NCBI GenBank assembly: GCA_015179025.1
Contig: WHUX01000076.1
Coordinates: forward strand, 186,001-250,000
Reading direction: 5' to 3'
Length of the DNA stretch: 64,000 nt
Origin: Terfezia claveryi
Taxonomy: Eukaryota; Ascomycota; Pezizomycetes; Pezizales; Pezizaceae
The position numbers were made by a program, and so were the translations under genes. Under the pieces are notes generated by a model. The model had not been told where the DNA came from and ran no database searches. It saw only the letters and a program-made list of their open reading frames with translations. Below, piece by piece: positions 52,126 through 63,761 of this stretch; the stretch's first letter is position 1; each line of letters begins with the position of its first letter.

Positions 52126-52574
52126 GAGCTGAACAGCTGCCTAAAATTTGGAATTACAGCAGATGGTGAAATAAGAGTGCGTACGCTATACAAATGTATG
52201 GGCCGTACATGCTGAAATACGAAATCAATGCTAGTAGCTATCGTCACATCAAAACTCGCTTATCAACTCTCGTCCTCAGCGCCGGCAGTCGCCGTAAGCA
52301 AAACGTGCAAGCAATTTTTTTTTCTTTCCCTGAAGTTTTTACGTCTGTGCTATGAGACGGCCCCGTCCATGCCCTGCCTCCAAAGAAAGAAATATCTGTG
52401 CAAGCAACTACCTAGACTGCTGGTAGAAGTTGGGGTGTGCCTAGACTGCGACAAGGAATGACTATGGTGACAAATTAGGAAAGGAAAGAAAAGCGTGTAA
52501 GGGAGCTGAGCAACCGATAAAGAAACCTACACGACGAGCGCTGTAACACGAATCTGCGAGAGAACTAGAACAAA
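52126..52574. other. unassigned spacer
   Basis: Short reading frames only. Includes the 3' flank of the secreted-protein gene. Confidence 0.45.
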
Positions 52575-53026
52575 TCAAGGCCGAGTCTTGCATATTGTAG
52601 ATGTCGAAAGCTTCGCTTCTCCATAGAAACAAGGACCAAACTCCCAACATGGCCCAGTACCGTAGTCACAACTATTGAATGCCCATTGTTAGTGTTATCC
52701 CAAATCAGTAAAAGAAAAGTGGTTTGAAAGCGCGGTGAAAATGTATATATATATATATTCACGGCAAAGCAGAAATACAGCATATTTGATATCGAAAGAT
52801 TTACCTACCTGCAACGTGCGGCTGTTGCACAATGTAGGCTATTACCGATATAACCTGGCGGGCAGGCAGTACCACAGTCTTGACCTTTACAGCTGATCTT
52901 TGTATCCACGCCTGGAGAACCAATTTTGAAGCAAGCGGAACAACCACTGGAGCACGTCAACCCCGCCGTCATGTGGGCGAATCCAGCTGCACCAACAACC
53001 AGAGCAACGCCTAGGGACACTTTCAT
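52575..53026 (-). CDS. small secreted cysteine-rich protein, 104 aa
   Basis: Two exons, 53026-52809 and 52671-52575, with a 137-bp intron (GTAGGT donor, TACTGAT branch, AATAG acceptor) in phase; TGA at 52575-52577. ATG at 53026 begins MKVSLGVALVVGAAGFAHMT, a clear signal peptide, probably cleaved near residue 22 (AG-LTC). The mature part of about 82 residues holds 12 cysteines (25, 29, 32, 46, 51, 55, 66, 72, 74, 81, 87, 100), enough for six disulphides. I do not recognise the family. Size, signal and cysteine content are those of fungal secreted effectors or antimicrobial-type proteins; that role is inference. It lies in a transposon-rich, gene-poor region, a common setting for such genes. 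The intron carries a TA microsatellite. The frame is unbroken, unlike neighbours. Confidence 0.72.
52743..52759. repeat. (TA)n microsatellite in the intron
   Basis: A run of about eight TA units, inside the intron of the cysteine-rich protein gene. Confidence 0.85.
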
Positions 53027-56000
53027 TGCGCTGCAATCGCTGTCAGTTACGTTGCAAGTAAAAGGGGATGGGACGTTTAGGGGGGATTCCTACGTGATTT
53101 CGTGTGGATTCGTAAATTGCCTTAGTTGAGTAGATCTTGATCCTTTGCCAGGGAATGCCTTGTGTTGTGAATGATATTTCATGTCAACAGAACTATGTCT
53201 ATCTTTATATAATTTATAAACCAATACCAGGCTGGTTATGCATACCAACTGAAGAGATCAGGCTCTATCAACATAAATCTGGTACTTGGGAGGTCCTGCA
53301 ATGACTCTAAACTCAGTTAAGATGTGATCGCAATTCTTCGCAGTTGCACTGAAGGCCCCTGTTGCTGACTCTTTGGTTATGTATATATTCTTATCTGTTT
53401 ACATTTTGGAGGTTTAGATTGTCATTGATGGTACAAGAAACCTCTCGGGCAGAGCCCTGGGTCCCACCAGGATTTGTAGGGGAAAATAAACTCCTGTCAT
53501 AGACAGGGCTCCTAACTTTTTAGAATCTTTGCATGAAATAATGTATTTAATAAACAGTTTCTTTGGCTGTAAGTAAATATCTTTGTTTCAAAGTCATATT
53601 CTTGTAGAGTGGTGCACTTCGGTTATTTGTCGAAATGTATCTATACTAAATTCGGATTGTGCCATTGCGGAAGCTCTAGATAAAGTGGTTGAGAAAAAGG
53701 CTTCATGTGAACCTGCAAATGATGAAATGCAGCAAAAGTCAGCGGCGGTTGCCGTGGGAATTTGAGGATTTTCTTGCTGTTCCAAAACAGCGACGGCGGT
53801 GATTGACTTAGGGGAAACATTTCCTCCGGAAATATTCTCTCGTGATAAGCAGCTTAAGGTGGGAATTCGCGTACGTTACACAAGGGCATTGTGCGAAGAT
53901 AGGGGAGAACGGGGCCAGATTGGTTCTAGGCAGCTATTTATCACTACGACATACGAGATTTCTTTTTTTTCAATATGTAGTCAATACCCGCGGTCATGAG
54001 GCATCCAAGATTAGTGACGCGGTGTGCACAACGCCCCTGCATACTGCATTAGGTACTATCGGTTAAATATTGGGAATATGAAAGGCACAACCTTCTAACT
54101 AAAAACACAGCACAATCCAAAATGTGAAGCACTATAAAATATGTACGTAACACTGGAATATTGGCGTAAATTAGCCACGTATCTTTCACATAAGTGGCCC
54201 TTCATATGCTCAATTTAATTTCCCCAGGAAAGCTAGCACACCGATATTGGGCATGATGAAGATAGTTATCCACAACCTACCAGGTCTCAAGATAAGGGTG
54301 ATTTACGGAATACCGCTTTTGGTGTATTTTCGCACCACAGCACCCCTCCCTTGTAAACGAGACAAAATTGGGTAGGTGCGATGATATCTCGTACTTTTCA
54401 CCATGTACCAATCACTGTTACACTCGGAAAGTTCCTTAGTACTCGACAATAATAAAAACCATAAGTAGTCGTATATCGAGTGCTACTACACGAGGTCTCG
54501 AGTTATCATCCACCTTAGATTCCTTGACATCATCATGCATGGTGTAGGTATGCTTGTCAGGTTAGAAATTAACTATATATACACTGTTTATAGGATCCAC
54601 AACAGCACTGCCATGGGCAACTTTGAAGGACATATTGTTCACCCAAAAGAGGCAAATCTTGCGTGCCGGCTATAACCAATAACGGGGGTAGGAAATCGAT
54701 GTAAGAGACCTGTCGGATACATGGGTTGTGAAATCCAAGGAGGTTGGAGATATGCGATGCCAGACGTATAGTTTTGTCTTGCGTCGGTCATCTTTTATGT
54801 CTACGGTACATGTGTTGAAGAGTTTTAGATCCTTTCCTCTTTGGTTCTACTTACCCAGAAGGTGGGCACAAACGCAGAATACCCATACACTGTATATCTA
54901 GAGTCTGCGTTGAACTAGTTTTGTATGCATTTCGAACCTTTTTAATTCGAGCGTATACAATCTTTTTTACATCAAATATTTAACATCGTTGGGATGATGT
55001 TCCAGCATCCATGCCACCTCCTACAACACTTGTTCCTATGGCGGTTCCTCAAACAGGGAGTGTGTTCAAATCCTGGTGGCCTCGAAATAGTGCCATTAAG
55101 CAGCCCACAAACAGGTATCGGAAGCGAAGAACACAGGGACTGAGGTATACCTATAGCACCAAGTAGTCTACCTAAACTAGAATATCTGAGTCGGCTTTAT
55201 GCATAGGTACAACTAATGCGATAATGGTGGTCTTGTCTGGCAAACTCTTAGAATTAAAATTCGAATAGGGGAATAAAAACCAAGGACTCCTAGAAAAGGA
55301 AAATACAGTCTAGATGGGACTTTGTTCCCTCCAAAGATACAACTGAAGCAGACAGGAATGTCGAACAAGAACTGAAAAATAGGTATGGGTTGCATGGGTG
55401 AAATTGAAATACTATTAACAAAGTTGGTGCGTGAACCTCGGAATCCCTTCAAATAGCGAAGGGTGTCAGAGACTCCGCTATAAATCTGAGCAGAACATAA
55501 GCAGTTTGTGCTTCTGATCGTCTCCGACTCCTTTTGATTAATGTGTGGAATGGTTCACAGGGCTGGCTTGGTAGGGACTAGCACACTTAATCCTGCGCCA
55601 TTATTAATATATTTGAATCCCATATTACATTCTCATTAATTCCCTTATAGTTCAGGTGGATTGTATTGTAGATTTTATTCTCCCCTGGCATGGAGTTAGA
55701 CATTATGAATTTTTATTAATAATGTTAAATATATCATGCTCTACTTATAGCACTCCCTTTCTATTGTTCTCACCCAGAATAAAGTAGAAGTAGCCTTGTG
55801 GAGCTCATATTGAGTTCATGCCTTATACCGGTTGTAAACAACCTTCCAACAGGACCCTTTAAGTAATGGTCCTCGGCGGTATAACATCTTAAACCTTCCG
55901 GTATCTACTGGATATTAGCTAGCCACAATGCACTAGAATTTCATTTTCGGGAAATTATTCTTCAAGGAAACTGAGACTTGTTGTTCATACTATTCAAATT

Positions 56001-56239
56001 GGATATGTGCAGTAGTAGACAATGTTTCAAAACGCTTGCAGAACCTAGGGATCTACTACTATCGTATTGGTTAAGCAAACTGTACTCCACCATGAGGCCG
56101 TAGAGTGCTGATGAGTATGATGTAGTCTAGTACTCAATATGCATAAAACTGTCTCAACTTTCTAGCTTGTTTAGGCACTTGTAACCAAGCAGATCGACTG
56201 GCGAAGCAAGTGGCGGGGGAGCAGGTAGGTGATTACTGA
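53027..56239. other. AT-rich region without recognised genes
   Basis: About 3.2 kb. The presumed promoter of the secreted protein lies at the left edge. Short frames at 53.58-53.79 and 55.2-55.45 kb lack motifs and context, and I do not call them. No repeat boundary is evident. Confidence 0.5.
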
Positions 56240-56560
56240 GGGAGGGGTTAGGCAAGCTTGGAACAGGAAGATGCATGTCAATTACACACAATGCAGGGCC
56301 GGAAGGGAAAACTGCAGGTATGGAGGCATGTCCTGGATCCCACGTTGGACCCTGAATGTAAGCTCTGTGAAAAGAAAGTACTAGAGACAGGGAAATATGT
56401 AGCCTTATTCTGTATTGCCGGAGGGTGGATTGGAAGAAGGTGGAGCTCATGGGAGTAAGCAGATGGTAGGGAAAGGTAGTTGCGGAAGAGGAAGGATGGG
56501 GACAAGGAAGTCTTCGAGGATTTGGTTGAGACTTTCTTTTCCAACCTCAACCTCAGATAA
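56240..56560 (+). pseudogene. LINE 3'-terminal zinc-knuckle fragment
   Basis: The plus frame reads MQGRKGKLQVWRHVLDPTLD, then PECKLCEKKVLETGKYVALFC and RRWSSWE. The C..C......ET..HV...C pattern directly after basic sequence is the usual end of fungal LINE proteins (compare CLHCNHPTEDGYRVTFHYC in the 44.7-kb LINE). Frame is lost further right. Confidence 0.6.
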
Positions 56561-58052
56561 AGGGACAGTTTTGGCGGGGGAAGATAGTACGGTTGTAGTT
56601 TTATTGCGGTAGTTTTCTTTCTTTTTTTCTAGGTTCGAGAGGCTGGACCTGCTTCTGGTACTGAAAACATAGGTAGAACCTTTAAAGTGGAGGCTTCGGG
56701 ACCCCGTCATGACCTTAGGTCAATCGCGGATATAGACTTAAAAAAAAAGAGGCACTTGTAACGGATTAGCTTTTTTAGTACTTGATCGACTCCTATACTG
56801 ATGATCTTACCTGGTCTTCACTATAAAACATGTAAGTTGGTAAGGAACGAGGGCGGGATGCATTTTTGTTTATTTTTATAAATTATATGCAAGGTGCTAT
56901 ATATGATATGATTAGCAGAGAGTTCAACACTAATATTAGGTCTTGATCTAATTCAATGTCAGACAAAGTTGGTGTGCAAATACCAACACAAAATATATAA
57001 TAATAGGATATTCCAGTAAATATTGGATTATAGGTTCTCAAGCATAATTATACTAATGTCGGGCCAGAAAGGTTCCAAAATTCATAGAATATAAAAGTGA
57101 AAGTTACAATTGTTTAATCCAATATCCAACTGAAGTACTTATGATACTGATTGAGTACGAAGTTGTTCTCACTGGCTAAATAGTTGACAAGGTTTCTGGG
57201 ATGGGGCAGTTATGTATATGCTCCTCGTGATGTTGCTCCTAAGTTGCGGATTACAAGAAATTAGCATTGGGACTATATTAATAAATACATGATTTTTTTT
57301 ATTATATTGCTAAATGCATTTTTTTTATTTTTATTTTTTTAAATAGTCTATGCCCGCAATTAACCTGAAGTCGTTGACTATGAACGTGACTCTAGGGAGC
57401 GCATGTGACTTTGGTCAAACTATACCTCACTAGCATGGTATAGTTTCAAGTTGCTATATTGGCGTGGTTGGTCAGGCTTAAGCCCTTTTAATAGTAATGT
57501 AGACTTGGGCTATGGCTATAGGCAAAGACGTAGAAGATAAAGACGTAGATAAAAGGCAATGCTATCACCAAAGCTAGAATACAAGACGTTGCATGAGGAA
57601 GAAAGAGAAAGACGATAAAGGAAAATATAATAAAAATTTATCTTGTAACCATATAATTATCTTTTATAATTAAATGGTTGATTATATATGTATATATATA
57701 TAAAATATGTGTGAGATGAGAGAGGGGGGAGACGGGGTCCCGAAGTCTCCCCTTTAAAGGTTCATCGGTACCGGAAGCGGGTCCCACCTGCCGGGCCTAA
57801 GAAAAAATAACAAGAAACCCGCACAAAATTAACTACGCCTCTTTCCTTCGCCGCCAGATCCCACCTCAGTTATACTACTGTAGTTTACTTCTGGCGACAC
57901 CCCAACCTGAGTTCATTTGATACTTCATACGAGGGTATTAATTCAGCAGGCCATAGGTAAGTGACCAACCCAAATAGAGTACCCAGTTCCCTTGAAATGA
58001 ACTTTCCTATTCCATTCTAGTTACATATTATATGGGTCCAATTAAACCGATA
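56561..58052. other. AT-rich spacer
   Basis: No gene. Simple-sequence stretches occur at 57.29-57.35 (T/A runs) and 57.66-57.71 kb (TATATA). Confidence 0.5.
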
Positions 58053-58091
58053 TACAGTTAAGTGGCAATGATTCATTGCCACCTAACTGTA
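58053..58091. repeat. 39-bp near-perfect hairpin
   Basis: TACAGTTAAGTGGCAATGA is followed at once by its complement TCATTGCCACCTAACTGTA (one mismatch). TA at both ends suggests the fused ends of a MITE whose interior has been lost. Confidence 0.7.
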
Positions 58092-58343
58092 TGCTTGCAT
58101 ATGAGCATGCCCCGAATGAGCGCAATGAGGATGCTCCGAATGAGCCCATATGAGGATACCCATGTCAAATGCTGGCGCCGAATCCTGGAAATTGGTCATG
58201 TTCCGGGCCCACAGCGAGAACACGGGAGCACATAATTACCCGAGTAAGTAATATTCATAATAGGTACCGGTAGTAGATATAACATGGAATAAAGCACGCA
58301 ATGAAATAAAAAGTGGAAGTACAGGACGAAATGAGAGTAGACA

Positions 58344-58826
58344 TTAAGTAGAAGGGCCAGCAACATGTATTGTATCCTCCTTAGAGGATTCTGATGAGGA
58401 TGAACTGAAACGAGATTTGTTGGTACATATGACATTTGTAGGATGACATTGGGTAGTACATTCTCGGCTCAAACAAAAACAGGAACAGTGGCGAGTTTGA
58501 CATTTGCCTTTACATTTACATGTAGTTTCACACTCAGTCTGTGTGCTTAATGCAGCAGCCTCTCTTAATGATAGGCGGTTTGCATTATATTTAGATAATG
58601 TATGCAATTGATCTAAATCAGGATGAGTAAAATTTGGCGGAAGTTTCTGTAGCTCACGGGTAGGATAATAGTGGTTCAGTATACCATATAGAGTTAGTAA
58701 CTGATATTGATCTGGATGAGGTTTAAGGGTGATCTTGGAGAATAGCCTAGGTGTATTGGTTATATGTCAGTCAATTCTAGTTATATAAAGTAATACCAGA
58801 TCACCAACATTAAATTGTGCAATTTG
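58344..58826 (-). pseudogene. integrase-type element C-terminus with CXC-like cysteine motif
   Basis: Minus strand, from the copia junction: AQFNVGDLVLLYITRID, TGA, HITNTPRLFSKITLKPHPDQ, YQLLTLYGILNHYYPTRELQ, then a cysteine cluster CETTCKCKGKCQTRHCSC, CFCLSRECTTQCHPTNVIC, a Ser-rich stretch and TAA at 58344. FNVGDLVLLY is the start of an integrase C-terminal domain of Ty3-like or Ginger-like type. A Cys-rich tail of this CXC kind follows some fungal integrases. The copia insertion at 58826/58827 separates it from its N-terminal part, which must lie beyond 63.65 kb. The end is duplicated at 9.65 kb. Confidence 0.65.
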
Positions 58827-59065
58827 CGTAAGGATTATGAGATCTTAGGATATATGAACGTAGATATTGGGGATTGATCTGTAAGAGAGATGTATTGCTT
58901 GCTTGATCTATATCTCTGCTTTAAGGGTTCTAGCAGTCTATATATACATATCTCCTCCGTATTCACACATGCTTGTCATATGCCTTCTTATCCACATGCC
59001 TCTATGTCTATATGTTGTTGACGTACTCACATGGTTGCACATGTATTGGAAGAGTATTTCCTACA
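58827..59065 (-). repeat. copia 3' LTR
   Basis: Minus strand TGTAGGAAATACTCTTCC to CTCATAATCCTTACG. A purine stretch AGAGTAGAGAAGGG directly before it (plus 59066-59079) is the polypurine tract. Confidence 0.92.
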
Positions 59066-59099
59066 CCCTTCTCTACTCTGCCAATCCCTCCTCTACTCT

Positions 59100-60420
59100 G
59101 CCAATCTCATCTACCGGTCTTGCCATTTTTTAATGGTAACCATGGCTGGATTTTCCTTGCCTGGGATAGTTGTTATGGCTAATTTTTCTGCTTGTACTTG
59201 TTGGCGTAGATAGTGGTATCGATGTTCAATATGCCTAGTTCGTCTTAAACAGTGAGAGGTATGAGCTAGGTTGAAGGTTCCTTCACTATCTGTTTTTACC
59301 GTAGGTTTTAGTGATAATCCAAGTTCATCTAGGAGTTGTTGTGCCCAAGCTGCATCTTTGCTCCTTCACATGCAGCAATATATTCTGCTTCGGTAATTGA
59401 CAAGGATACAGTATCCTAACGGCGACTGTACCATCCTACTGGTTGATCACCGAGAGTCATGAGTACTCTGTTTGGGATCTCGCTTGTTCACTACCATAGG
59501 ATGCATCTGCATATATGACGAGGTGTAAATCCATAGGTTTGCATAGAATTATCCTAAATGCTTGGTGTTCTGGAGATATTGGAGAATAGTTAAAGCAGCT
59601 CTATAATTTGTTGTGGAAGGTTTAGATACTCGCCGTCCCAGAAGGTTGACATGGATAGATATCTCAGGCCTTGTCATTCTTGCAATATAAAGTAGTCCTC
59701 CTGTAAGTGCTTGATATTTCTTAGCATCTTCGAAATGGTCATTAGAGTCGCCGTATACTTCTGGATTAATGGGTAAGGAATTCTTATGTTGCGGTTCGCC
59801 GTGGAGGAGGTATTTTGAGGCCATTGTTTCTATAAGTGCCTTTTGGGTCATTATGACTTCCATATTTGTGTTGTTCCACTTAAGCTCAATTCCTAGGAGT
59901 TTCTCTGGATTCCACGTTTTTTAAGCTCAATTTTTTCCTCGATTTTTTCTTCGAATTCTTTGAGTATTGTCTCATTATCCGCAATTCCTATAAGGTCATC
60001 GATATGAGTTCCCAGAATGAAGGAATTATTATGGTTTGTGTAGGTCCCTTCATCTCCAATGCATTGATGGAGTCCTGCAAGTGCTAGGATCTTCTCTAAT
60101 GTCTTAAACCACTTATGCCCTGCTTGTTTTAGCCCATACAGAGCTTTGTTAAGCTTCCAGTATTCAGTCTCTCCATTTTCATTTATATCCGAAATATAGA
60201 CATCATGTTGTAAAAGAGCTGCAAGTAGGCGGCTACCACGTCCCACTGCGAATTCTCCATTTTTTATGCATGGCCAGTATAAGCAGGATTTTAATGTTTC
60301 GGATCTCATCATTTGTGCGTAGGTTTTGTCGGAATCATAGTTGATCCCATCTTCCTGGGTAAATCCTCTCTCTACTTTTCTGGCTTTGTATTTCTCAATA
60401 CTTCCGTCTAATTTTCACTT
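59100..60420 (-). pseudogene. copia reverse transcriptase and RNase H, decayed
   Basis: Minus-strand RT part: KWVYTIK, RGFTQEDGINYDSDKTYAQ, KLNKALYGLKQAGHKWFKTL and the catalytic loop LGTHIDDLIGIA (usual YVDD form altered to HIDD). Downstream QALTGGLLYIARMTRPEISI, then HLVIYADASYGSEQARSQTE and RIYCCM, KDAAWAQQLLDELGLSLKPT and RTRHIEHRYHYLRQQV belong to the RNase H domain. At least four frame changes and stops interrupt it (near 60.41, 59.93 and 59.55 kb). It is not expected to make active enzyme. Confidence 0.85.
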
Positions 60421-60665
60421 TATTGTATAGACCCATTTGGTGTCTACAATCTTGGTCACTTCTGGGATATCTTCTTTAGCGATTCTTGTGAATACGCCAT
60501 ATTTCTGCAATTGCTCTCTTTCTTTAGTTCGTGCTTTTGCCCATTCATGTGCTTGTGCAGAGGATCTGGTTTGTGCATCTGTTAGATAGTCAGAGTTGAC
60601 TATTCTGATCGTGGCTTTTTCAGTAGCTTTTCGTTGTCTTTTAGATTTTCGTTCCCTAAGTTCTT

Positions 60666-61679
60666 CTATCCATTCTGCAGCACTTTTCCGATGCCTCCCT
60701 TGCTGCAGGGTGGGGTCTTGAGTGCTTTGTTGAGCTTTTGTGAGGTCGCTTTCTTGAGCTTTTCCGAGCTCGCTTTCTTGAGCTTTTCGAGCTTGCTTTC
60801 TTGAGCTTTTTCGACCTCGCTTTCTTGAGCTTTTCCGAGCTCGTTTTCTTGGGTTTTTTTGAGCTTGCTTTCTTGACTTTCTTGAGTTTTTTTGAGCTCG
60901 CTTTCTTGACCTTTTTGGAGCTCGTATTCTTGATCTTTTCCGAGCTCGCTTTCTTGACTTTCTTGAGTTTTTTCGAGCTCGCTTTCTTGACTTTCTTGAG
61001 CTATTATGAGGTTTTTAGCCAATGTATATTTCCCTTTTTTATCGATCGTGATATAAGTGCCGAATGTGGTTGTATATCCAACAATTCGAGCAGTATACCC
61101 TCGTGGGGCTAATTTGTCTAAAGCCTTATTTTCGTAGTTGAAGCAAATAACTTTTTGGCCAAATGGCCTCAGGTTGCTTCGCTCTTGTAGAGCATTTTTC
61201 GCAAAGAGTACTTCAATTAGTATGCCTCCATTTAGAGCTTTGTGGGGAACTCTGTTTTTTGTGTACACTGCCCATTGTGCAGCTTTATCCCAGAGGTTTT
61301 TTGGCATTTTTGCTGCCAGTAGAGCTGTTCTACTCATGGTCATGATGGTCCTATTTGTTCGTTCTACAACAGCATTTGTTTCGCTATGTCTTGGTACCGT
61401 CTCTTTAAGAGTAATTCCTCTCTATTGTAGTTCAGTGTTGAGCTTGAGGGTATGGAACTCACCCCTCCAGTCTGCTTGTATTTGGATGACTTTATATTGG
61501 TGGCCAGCTTTGTTTTCCAGGGCATTAATAACTCCAATAAGTGCTCCTGCCGCATCGCTTTTTTGCTTTAGAGATCTAGCTACTATATATCTATAGTAAT
61601 CATCAGTTACTAGTAGGAGATATCTATATTGGCTGGAAAGGGTTATTGGGTCTATAGGCCCAATTAAGTCTGCATGTAA
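60666..61679 (-). pseudogene. copia integrase core and repeat-rich linker
   Basis: Starts LHADLIGPIDPITLSSQYRY (first catalytic Asp), QADWRGEF (second Asp) and NAVVERTNRTIM (catalytic Glu). A TAG at 61422-61424 falls within it. Then comes LNGGILIEVLFAKNALQERS and a linker of about 100 residues built of repeated QESELEKTQES-like units (60730-61010), ending in TGA/TAG noise at 60666. The linker repeats are expanded compared with other copia proteins I know. Confidence 0.82.
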
Positions 61680-63362
61680 TCATTCCAGTGGTTTGGATGT
61701 CCTTATTTCTTGTTCCTTTTTAGCTGCTGGTTTTGTTGCTTTACTGAGTTGGCATGCGTCGCAGGCAATTGCTGGTTGGATTATTTTTCCTAGTAGCTGA
61801 TATTTTGGGAGAGTTTTTAGTGTATTGAAGGAAATATGCCCATATCGCTCATGTAGTGCCATTAATTTGTTGTAAGCAGCTAATGGTTGTTGGATAGTTG
61901 GAGTCATAGCCGGCATTTGCTGTTCAGCCGATGTTTGGTGGGCGGCCGGTGTCTGCTGAGCAGCCAGTATCTGTTGTTTAGCCGATGTCTGCTGGGCAGC
62001 CGGTGTCTGCTGGGTAGCCGATGTCTGCTGGGCGGCCGGTGTCTGCTGGGCAATTGATATATGGAATCGGGTCTGGTCGGGTATTATCCAGAGTGCACCT
62101 TTATTGTCTCTTTCCATATTGTAGAGGATTTTTCCTCCCTTCTTTAGCTTGGCTACTTTACCATATACTTGTAGGATATATTTATCTGGCATCCTTTCTC
62201 CACTGATGATATTGCTGTATGTTGGATCATATAGGCATTCTTTGTGGTATATCGTTCTTCCATTACATTGGAGTGTCAGTATACCCATAGTGGTACAGAT
62301 AGATTCTGCTCCATTATATCCTTTTACCACTAGGTTGAGATTGTCCTGTATTTCCGATAGCCTTCCAAGTTCATTCGTTGTGTGATGGGATGCAGCCGTA
62401 TCGTATTGGTATGCTCCTGTTGGCCCACCATCTGTTTTCCCTATTGTTATCTGCACAATAATAGCTTCTTCATCCTTCTTTCGTTTCTGGCGTTTGGCAG
62501 CATTCCCTTGTTCCCTTTTCTTGGTATAACATTCGTTTTCATTGTGATTGAGACCTTGCCATCCCTTACCTATGCAATAGCTGCAACGTTTATCGTTCAA
62601 GGCTATTCTTTGAACCAGTAGATTGCTGTTGTTTTCTTTGTGTTGGTTTTGGCCTTTTTGCCTAGTGGTAATGTATTCGTTTATTTTCCGTGCAGTATCG
62701 TCGTAGGTTTGTTCTTTTGACCTGACATTTTCTACAGTACTTGCGTAGAATGTAGGTAGTGACATGAGTAGAAATTAGGTTTTAACCTGCTCACATCTAG
62801 AGAAGGCCAGTAATCCTTTACCAAATCCAGTATCCTTGGTAAGGTCTGCTCGAGCGATAATGCCTGAGAAGGTATTCCAGAGTTTTTCGTATGCTGTGAT
62901 GTGCTCTGAGATCGAGTGTTTTCTATCGTCATAGTGGAGATATACCAAGCTTCTTAATAAAGAATGGAATTCAGTTGCTGTTCTTCCTTCATAGGCTTGT
63001 TTGAGGGTATTCCAGGCGTCTTTGGCTTTTTCCACTGTCGCAATTCGACTATGGACTTGGGGTTCGCTATTTTTTAGGATGGTAAGAAGAATGTAGTGAT
63101 TCCCGTCCAGCCATTCTTGTGGCTTATCTGGAGGTTTTCGGTATGTTCCTTCAATAATATCCCATGCTCGATTGTCTCCTAGTTGGATCATTTGGAAGTA
63201 GAGTTTCATAGCTGTGACCCATTCAGGATAATTGTCTGATCCATTTAGTTTGGTCGTGAATGTGGTTATTTTTCGATCAGGTGTTGTGTTCGTGCTTTTG
63301 GGGGCTTCTGGAGGCCTCATTGAGTCGTTGCCCGACCCTGAGGCTTCTGCAAAGCTGGACAT
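61680..63362 (-). pseudogene. copia gag, protease and pre-integrase region
   Basis: ATG at 63362 (MSSFAEASGSGNDSMRPPEA). The gag core includes KLNGSDNYPEWVTAMKLYFQ and AWNTLKQAYEGRTATEFHSL. A TAA at 62775-62777 splits the frame (CAA to TAA fits). Further on are the zinc knuckle CSYCIGKGWQGLNHNENEC, the protease site YQYDTAASHHTT, a Pro/Ala/Gln repeat AAQQTPAAQQTSA (61900-62060) and the HHCC pre-integrase ERYGHISF...CDACQLSK. A TGA at 61680 ends it where a TGG would continue. Confidence 0.87.
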
Positions 63363-63389
63363 TATATGTTGAAGTGGCGCTTTTGAAGC

Positions 63390-63404
63390 TTCGGGCTCAT
63401 AACC
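63390..63404 (-). promoter_or_regulatory. copia primer-binding site
   Basis: Directly inside the 5' LTR the minus strand reads GGTTATGAGCCCGAA, complementary to the anticodon-stem region of initiator Met tRNA (GGGCTCATAACC). Drosophila copia uses such a half-tRNA primer; here the same type is inferred. Confidence 0.75.
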
Positions 63405-63643
63405 TGTAAGGATTATGAGATCTTAGGATATATGAACGTAGATATTGGGGATTGATCTATAAGAGAGATGTATTGCTTGCTTGATCTATATCTCTGCTTT
63501 AAGGGTTCTAGCAGTTTATATATACATATCTCCTCCGTATTCACACATGCTTGTCATATGCCTTCTTATCCACATGCCTCTATGTCCATATGTTGTTGAC
63601 GTACTCACATGGTTGCACATGTATTAGAAGAGTATTTCCTACA
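63405..63643 (-). repeat. copia 5' LTR
   Basis: 239 bp, minus strand TGTAGGAAATACTCTTCT to CTCATAATCCTTACA. Differs from the 3' LTR at about five sites, all transitions. Confidence 0.93.
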
Positions 63644-63761
63644 ATTTGTTGCGATTTGCTGTAATTTATACTCATCTAAGTATAAGCCTTTATAGTATTG
63701 GCCTAAACTCAAGCTAATATAATAGAGGAATCTAGTACATAATATTTAGGTAGGATGAGTA

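Larger units (their letters stand above)
58827..63643 (-). mobile_element. Ty1/copia LTR retrotransposon, near-complete
   Basis: Full 4817-bp element bounded by 239-bp LTRs and by the 5-bp target duplication atttg at 58822-58826 and 63644-63648. It lies on the minus strand. The order gag, protease, integrase, RT, RNase H is that of copia. About five differences separate the two LTRs, all transitions, so the insertion is recent but mutated. It interrupts the integrase-type reading frame to its left. Confidence 0.95.

Noticed and set aside
53583..54066. Small frames on both strands near 53.6-54.0 kb
   Set aside because: Short, no motif, and no supporting intron or repeat context.
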